Source of the DNA: Cryobacterium lactosi
Lineage (GTDB): Bacteria > Actinomycetota > Actinomycetes > Actinomycetales > Microbacteriaceae
Assembly (NCBI RefSeq): GCF_004403945.1
Contig: NZ_SOHM01000042.1
Span: 1-64,000 of the forward strand
Reading direction: 5' to 3'
DNA length: 64,000 bases
Shown: positions 60,917-64,000 of the stretch, in pieces
Numbering within the stretch: the stretch's first letter is position 1
Layout of the letters: the number at the start of each line of letters is the position of its first letter
Program-made: the position numbers and the translations under genes
The notes under the pieces: model-generated
Seen by the model: the letters and a program-made list of their open reading frames with translations, nothing else
The model's database searches: none
What the model was told of the DNA's origin: nothing

Positions 60917-61235
60917 GGGCGGTATCTCCTCTCGAACTCTTGCTACGCATCCGAGGGATATAGGACGCCCCCCAAAGGCCCTGACTAGTCTCTACTTTTT
61001 TGCCCCTAAATGCCACCTGAACGAGGGGTGTGTCCCGACTGTGTGTCAGCTAAAATTCCCTGAATCACGGGGAATGGTTATGTGGCCACGCAATCGGGTC
61101 GATTCGAAACTCTATGTGCGACCACCGACATTGGGAGCCTTGTTGATTTACGCCCGTAATTAGATGCGTTTGCATTAACCCCAAACGAGTCGTGTTGCGG
61201 CCGGAAATGCGCGGGTCCACGCCAGAATTGAGCGC
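60917..61235. promoter_or_regulatory. Divergent promoter region between transfer operon and regulators
   Basis: This gene-free 319-bp stretch holds two symmetric sites. ATTCCC-N9-GGGAAT is at 61055-61075. TTACG-CC-CGTAA (12 bp, perfect) is at 61148-61159. They lie between the start of the ParA-led operon and the first winged-helix gene and are likely operators for the local regulators. Confidence 0.5.
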
Positions 61236-61559
61236 ATGGCACGCGACGACAATCTGATGAAACATGCCCCTGCCCGGGTGGCACTGTTCCAAGAGCTCTT
61301 CTCCGCGCCTTCCCGTGTTCTCGTGCTCCGCGCGCTGCTGCCCAGGCCACTTGACTTCAACGAGCTGTTCGACGTGATCGGCGACACGATGAGCCGCCCG
61401 GCCGTACACGCGGCGTTGATCGACCTCCGGAATATGGGCTACATCGAAGACGACGCCCCCGATGACGTTCTCCGCCGGCCAGCTGGCACGATATTCACCG
61501 CGCGACGAGATCTCGTCACCCGGGACTTCGGTCAAGTCCTCGAATTCGTCCTCGGCTGA
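61236..61559 (+). CDS. Winged-helix DNA-binding protein
   Basis: The 107-residue protein has a winged helix: SAPSRVLVLRALLPRPLDFN, then RPAVHAALIDLRNMGYIED as recognition helix and wing. It resembles ArsR/PadR-type small regulators and has no sensor domain. There is no clear ribosome-binding site, so it may be leaderless. It is divergent from the transfer operon and probably regulates it. Confidence 0.75.
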   Translation: MARDDNLMKHAPARVALFQELFSAPSRVLVLRALLPRPLDFNELFDVIGDTMSRPAVHAALIDLRNMGYIEDDAPDDVLRRPAGTIFTARRDLVTRDFGQVLEFVLG

Positions 61560-61620
61560 CGGTTGCGGCTTCTCGGGGGGCCAGCTCGCTCTAACCATGC
61601 TGCGAATCTTCATGAGCTAA

Positions 61621-61651
61621 CCTAATAATGATTAGGGTTGACCTGGTCAAC
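61621..61651. promoter_or_regulatory. Two adjacent palindromes before the ArsR-like gene
   Basis: CCTAATAATGATTAGG (61621-61636) has 6-bp arms around 4 bp, and GTTGACCTGGTCAAC (61637-61651) is a perfect 7-1-7 palindrome. They abut each other 35 bp before the ArsR-like start, so they probably bind two regulators or two dimers at the promoter. Confidence 0.65.
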
Positions 61652-61685
61652 GATGGAGAGTGGGGAGGTCGGGCAGAATGGCACA

Positions 61686-62009
61686 ATGCCCCGCTACGTG
61701 CGTCCCCCTCACGATGAACTCGTGGAGGCTGCGATCGATGCATTCGGAAACCGCGCTCGAGTGGCGATCCTCAGACACGTTCGCGAAAACGGTCCCTGCA
61801 CTCGCGCCGACATTGCGACGGCGCTCGGCATCGCTCCACCAACGGCGTCAAACCACCTGGCAGCCCTTGAGTCAGCAGGGCTTATCGTGTCGGCGCCCCC
61901 ACGTAGCGAGGCCAGGAGTGGCCAATGGGTCCGTTACACGGATATCCCAGAGCGCATCACAGAGCTATTCGTTGCTCTGGGTGGGTTCCTCGGGCAATCC
62001 GAGCCTTAA
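61686..62009 (+). CDS. ArsR-type winged-helix regulator
   Basis: The 107-residue protein matches ArsR-type winged helices: FGNRARVAILRHVRENGPCT, then RADIATALGIAPPTASNHLA for the HTH and GLIVSAPPRSEARSGQWVRY for the wing. No metal-binding CxC motif is present, so it is not a classical metal sensor. The ATG at 61686 is preferred to one 48 bp upstream because of the length of the family. It is the second small winged helix in tandem and probably controls the replication and transfer genes. Confidence 0.82.
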   Translation: MPRYVRPPHDELVEAAIDAFGNRARVAILRHVRENGPCTRADIATALGIAPPTASNHLAALESAGLIVSAPPRSEARSGQWVRYTDIPERITELFVALGGFLGQSEP

Positions 62010-62055
62010 TCCAGCAGTTCCCGCGTGGCGCACACTCTTGAATGGGTTTAACGCA

Positions 62056-62304
62056 ATGATCGTTTCCATGGCAGTTGCAAAGGGAAGCCGGATTCGTCGC
62101 GACCACACCCCCACGGTGTTGTTCCAGACAAGAGTCGACCCCGCGATCCGCGCGGAAGTGAATCAAGCCGCAGCCGCAAGTGGTGTCTCCACGGGTATCT
62201 ACCTGGAAGCGCTGCTTCGCCTAACTCTCGCGGACAAGGGCCAGCTGCCTGTCCTCGACCTCATCCCTAACCCAAACGAGGAGCTGCTTATCCCAGCCGC
62301 TTAA
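62056..62304 (+). CDS. Small ribbon-helix-helix-like protein
   Basis: The 82-residue protein has a basic N-terminus, a beta-strand TVLFQTRVDPA, and two short helices (IRAEVNQAAAASGVSTGIYLE), the pattern of Arc/CopG-type DNA binders. A second start at 62068 is possible. It precedes the replication gene, so a copy-control role is plausible. The terminator at 62312 closes the transcript. Confidence 0.6.
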   Translation: MIVSMAVAKGSRIRRDHTPTVLFQTRVDPAIRAEVNQAAAASGVSTGIYLEALLRLTLADKGQLPVLDLIPNPNEELLIPAA

Positions 62305-62311
62305 ACGAAAG

Positions 62312-62335
62312 AGCCCGTCGCTTTCGCGACGGGCT
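62312..62335 (+). terminator. Rho-independent terminator
   Basis: A perfect 10-bp stem AGCCCGTCGC/GCGACGGGCT with a TTTC loop directly follows the ribbon-helix-helix gene and is preceded by AAACGAAAG. It ends in TCTGC rather than a T-run. The strength of the stem still makes it a good terminator separating that gene from the replication gene. Confidence 0.8.
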
Positions 62336-62348
62336 TCTGCAAGTTTCG

Positions 62349-62390
62349 TAGCTCAAACCCTCTCAGCTTGCCGGCGTGAGGTTCGAGCTA
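62349..62390 (+). promoter_or_regulatory. Inverted repeat in the replication gene leader
   Basis: TAGCTCAAACCCTC (62349-62362) and GAGGTTCGAGCTA (62378-62390) are near-perfect inverted arms around 15 bp. They end 34 bp before the replication gene start. A leader hairpin, operator or origin element is possible. Confidence 0.5.
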
Positions 62391-62424
62391 ATCCAGATCA
62401 CCAGCCCTCACGGGAGGTTTCTCT

Positions 62425-64000
62425 ATGCCACAGAGCATAGCTGATTTCACGCAGAATGCACCCATAAAGCTGTTCGGCGTGTCCATTAGTCAGTGGACGG
62501 CCTGGGATTTGACGCGCCGGATTAGTCCGCGCGACCAGGTCCGGGTGATGAAACGCGACGCGTATGGTCGTGTCGACGAGAACAACTACCCCTCGATTCA
62601 CCGGGTTGGCCCGGTTGAACCGTCGACGCCGTGGGCGATGAATCTGGCCGATGACACCGGTGTCTTCCGGTTCCTGTGCTTCGACTTCGACGGCAAAATC
62701 CAGGGCGCGGTCGACGCTGAACTGATGGAACAAGCCGCCGACCAGTGCGATGCCCTGTCCCGCACGCTCGACGAATTGTCGATCGAGCACGTCGTCTGCC
62801 AGTCCTCCGCCACCGGCGGCCGCCACCTCTGGCTGGCCCTTCTAGACGGTGCCGTCAAGGCCGACGTCGCACCTGTGGCCCGGGCCGCGCAGGTGACCTA
62901 TAGCCAGTTGGACTTTGGCATGCTCCTGAACACCGTCACCGGCGCCGCCCGTCCCCCGGGATCCCCACACCGGGACGGCAGCTACTCGACCGTGCTCCGC
63001 GGCACCGTGACCGCCTTGGCCGCCCCGTCGACGACGACCGCCGACCTGGTCGCCCTGGCCCGGCTGCTCGAGGAGCGCAAACCCGCTCTGCGTGCGCAGG
63101 AGAGCCGCCCGTCCGGGCCCGTGAACACCCTGCACCAGGGCCACCGCGCGTTGAGCGCTGCGGGGGCCGCGCATATGGCCACCATCGCTGGCGGTAGTAA
63201 CCCATCCTGGACGGGGTTCATGTGCTTGCTCTCGGCCGCGAACGCCGGATGGAGCTTCCTGGATGTTGAGCACGCGGTGAAGAGTGCGCCGGGGATGGAA
63301 CATTACCGGACGAAGAACACCGGCCGCGGCGGCCGCCGCCCCCGCTCCGCTGGGGAGGCCCGGGCCCGACTGGAGCGCCAGTGGAACGTCGCCGTGCAGT
63401 ACGCGTCCCTGCAGCGCCCGCTGCCGGCCGAGAAGTCCCCAGAGGACCTCACGGAGCTGGACGCCATCGTCGCCGGTGTCGCGGACCTGCTGGAACGCTT
63501 CAGGGTCAATCCTGGCCGGTGGGGCGCTACAGAGGCCACGTCGAACCAGCAATCGATTCTCTCCGCCTTGGCGTACCTGACCCTGCAGACCGGCAAACGC
63601 GTTGTCGCCGCCGCAATCCGCGATCTCGGCCCCATGGCAGGCCTGGGCCGCACCACCGCGGCCACCGCGCTCACAGCCCTCGCCGAGGCCGGCTACATCG
63701 AACGGGTCACGGCTAGTGACGAGGGTAACGCAGCGGAATGGCGGCTAGTCTCCACGTTTTCCACAGCTCCTCGCACGGTCCGGTCACAACCACTACATAA
63801 CCCCCGCCCCCCTACCGCCGCTCTCCCTATCGTTGCTCCTAGCGTTACCGAGCTTTTTAGTACTCGCGCTGCTCTCGTGGCCCAGCTTGAGGCGCAACTC
63901 ACCGATCAACGACACGATCTCTTTACCCGCTGTGGTTTGGGTCACCTTGCCGGCAAGCTTTATGCCCTTCTGAAGCAACATCCTTCGCTCACTGTCGAGA
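62425..64000 (+). CDS. Primase-polymerase (AEP)-type replication protein, incomplete at window end
   Basis: The reading frame is open for 525 codons to the edge, with GGGAGG seven bases before the ATG. An archaeo-eukaryotic-primase-like core is visible: FLCFDFDGK gives the D-x-D (D87, D89), QSSATGGRHLWLAL the small-residue/histidine motif (H134), and RPPGSPHRDG the R-P-P-G-S-x-H block (H182). The middle region reads WTGFMCLLSAANAGW, as in helical PriCT-like domains. Near residue 400 there is an HTH-like stretch (GLGRTTAATALTALAEAGYI). Such proteins initiate plasmid/ICE replication. The stop codon and the C-terminus lie outside the window. Confidence 0.85.
   Translation, partial: MPQSIADFTQNAPIKLFGVSISQWTAWDLTRRISPRDQVRVMKRDAYGRVDENNYPSIHRVGPVEPSTPWAMNLADDTGVFRFLCFDFDGKIQGAVDAELMEQAADQCDALSRTLDELSIEHVVCQSSATGGRHLWLALLDGAVKADVAPVARAAQVTYSQLDFGMLLNTVTGAARPPGSPHRDGSYSTVLRGTVTALAAPSTTTADLVALARLLEERKPALRAQESRPSGPVNTLHQGHRALSAAGAAHMATIAGGSNPSWTGFMCLLSAANAGWSFLDVEHAVKSAPGMEHYRTKNTGRGGRRPRSAGEARARLERQWNVAVQYASLQRPLPAEKSPEDLTELDAIVAGVADLLERFRVNPGRWGATEATSNQQSILSALAYLTLQTGKRVVAAAIRDLGPMAGLGRTTAATALTALAEAGYIERVTASDEGNAAEWRLVSTFSTAPRTVRSQPLHNPRPPTAALPIVAPSVTELFSTRAALVAQLEAQLTDQRHDLFTRCGLGHLAGKLYALLKQHPSLTVE

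Noticed and set aside
62378-62394. GAGGTTCGAGCTAATCC as the T-arm of a tRNA
   Set aside because: It resembles a T-loop, but there is no matching acceptor stem, D-arm or anticodon arm. It pairs better with 62349-62362 as a simple inverted repeat.
62398-63674. Several closed minus-strand frames near the right edge
   Set aside because: They are antisense to the replication gene, whose motifs and ribosome-binding site are convincing.
1-64000. CRISPR arrays, rRNA genes and tRNA genes
   Set aside because: No regularly spaced repeat array and no recognisable rRNA or tRNA sequence was seen on reading. A covariance-model scan was not possible here.

Overview
This is high-GC DNA with actinobacterial gene style: GTG starts, many ATGA/GTGA start-stop overlaps, and families such as SCO6880 and DUF4913. 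The content best fits a Gram-positive actinobacterium, probably Microbacteriaceae; the family is an inference. No rRNA, tRNA or CRISPR array was found.

The left part (1-34.05 kb) looks like chromosomal carbohydrate metabolism. (i) 0-2 kb holds a BNR-repeat glycosidase and a decayed GH20 hexosaminidase. (ii) 2.2-6.7 kb holds a LuxR-type response regulator and sensor kinase, divergent from an FtsX-like permease/ABC ATPase pair, then a TetR gene without its DNA-binding end. (iii) 6.7-14.4 kb holds a GH36 alpha-galactosidase, two sugar ABC permeases, a lipoprotein binding protein, a GH32-like enzyme and a divergent LacI regulator, a set suited to raffinose-type sugars. (iv) 14.5-24.3 kb holds a TetR regulator divergent from MFS permease-GH3-GH43-GH2 and a broken Gfo/Idh oxidoreductase. 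(v) 24.3-34.05 kb holds an IclR-controlled non-phosphorylative sugar-acid pathway (SDR dehydrogenase, lactonase, IlvD/Edd dehydratase, Zn-alcohol dehydrogenase, FAH hydrolase, HpcH aldolase, FAD/Fe-S oxidase), probably for a deoxysugar such as L-fucose or L-rhamnose.

Near 34.15-34.25 kb the character changes sharply (a truncated mini-ORF, then AT-rich promoter DNA). From there to the window end it looks like an integrated conjugative element or plasmid-like region. Its cargo includes an unknown protein with an XRE/ImmA-IrrE protease, a PD-(D/E)XK nuclease candidate, a MobF relaxase with a small HTH protein, and two AbiE-like toxin-antitoxin modules arranged tail to tail. A graveyard of mobile DNA follows (46-50.6 kb): a serine resolvase split by a 306-bp mini-transposon with target duplication, a deletion-fused tniA'-'tniB remnant next to a Tn402-like terminal repeat, paired GTCTC/GAGAC palindromes and a frameshifted DUF488 gene.

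From 60.9 down to 50.7 kb one minus-strand operon encodes a compact type IV secretion/conjugation system (ParA-like ATPase, small membrane protein, VirB8-like, VirB6-like, SCO6880, VirB4-like, wall hydrolase, coupling protein, DUF4913). Divergent from it are two winged-helix regulators, a ribbon-helix-helix protein, a strong terminator and a primase-polymerase-type replication protein that runs off the right edge. No integrase or right attachment site is in the window, so integrated element versus replicon cannot be settled here.
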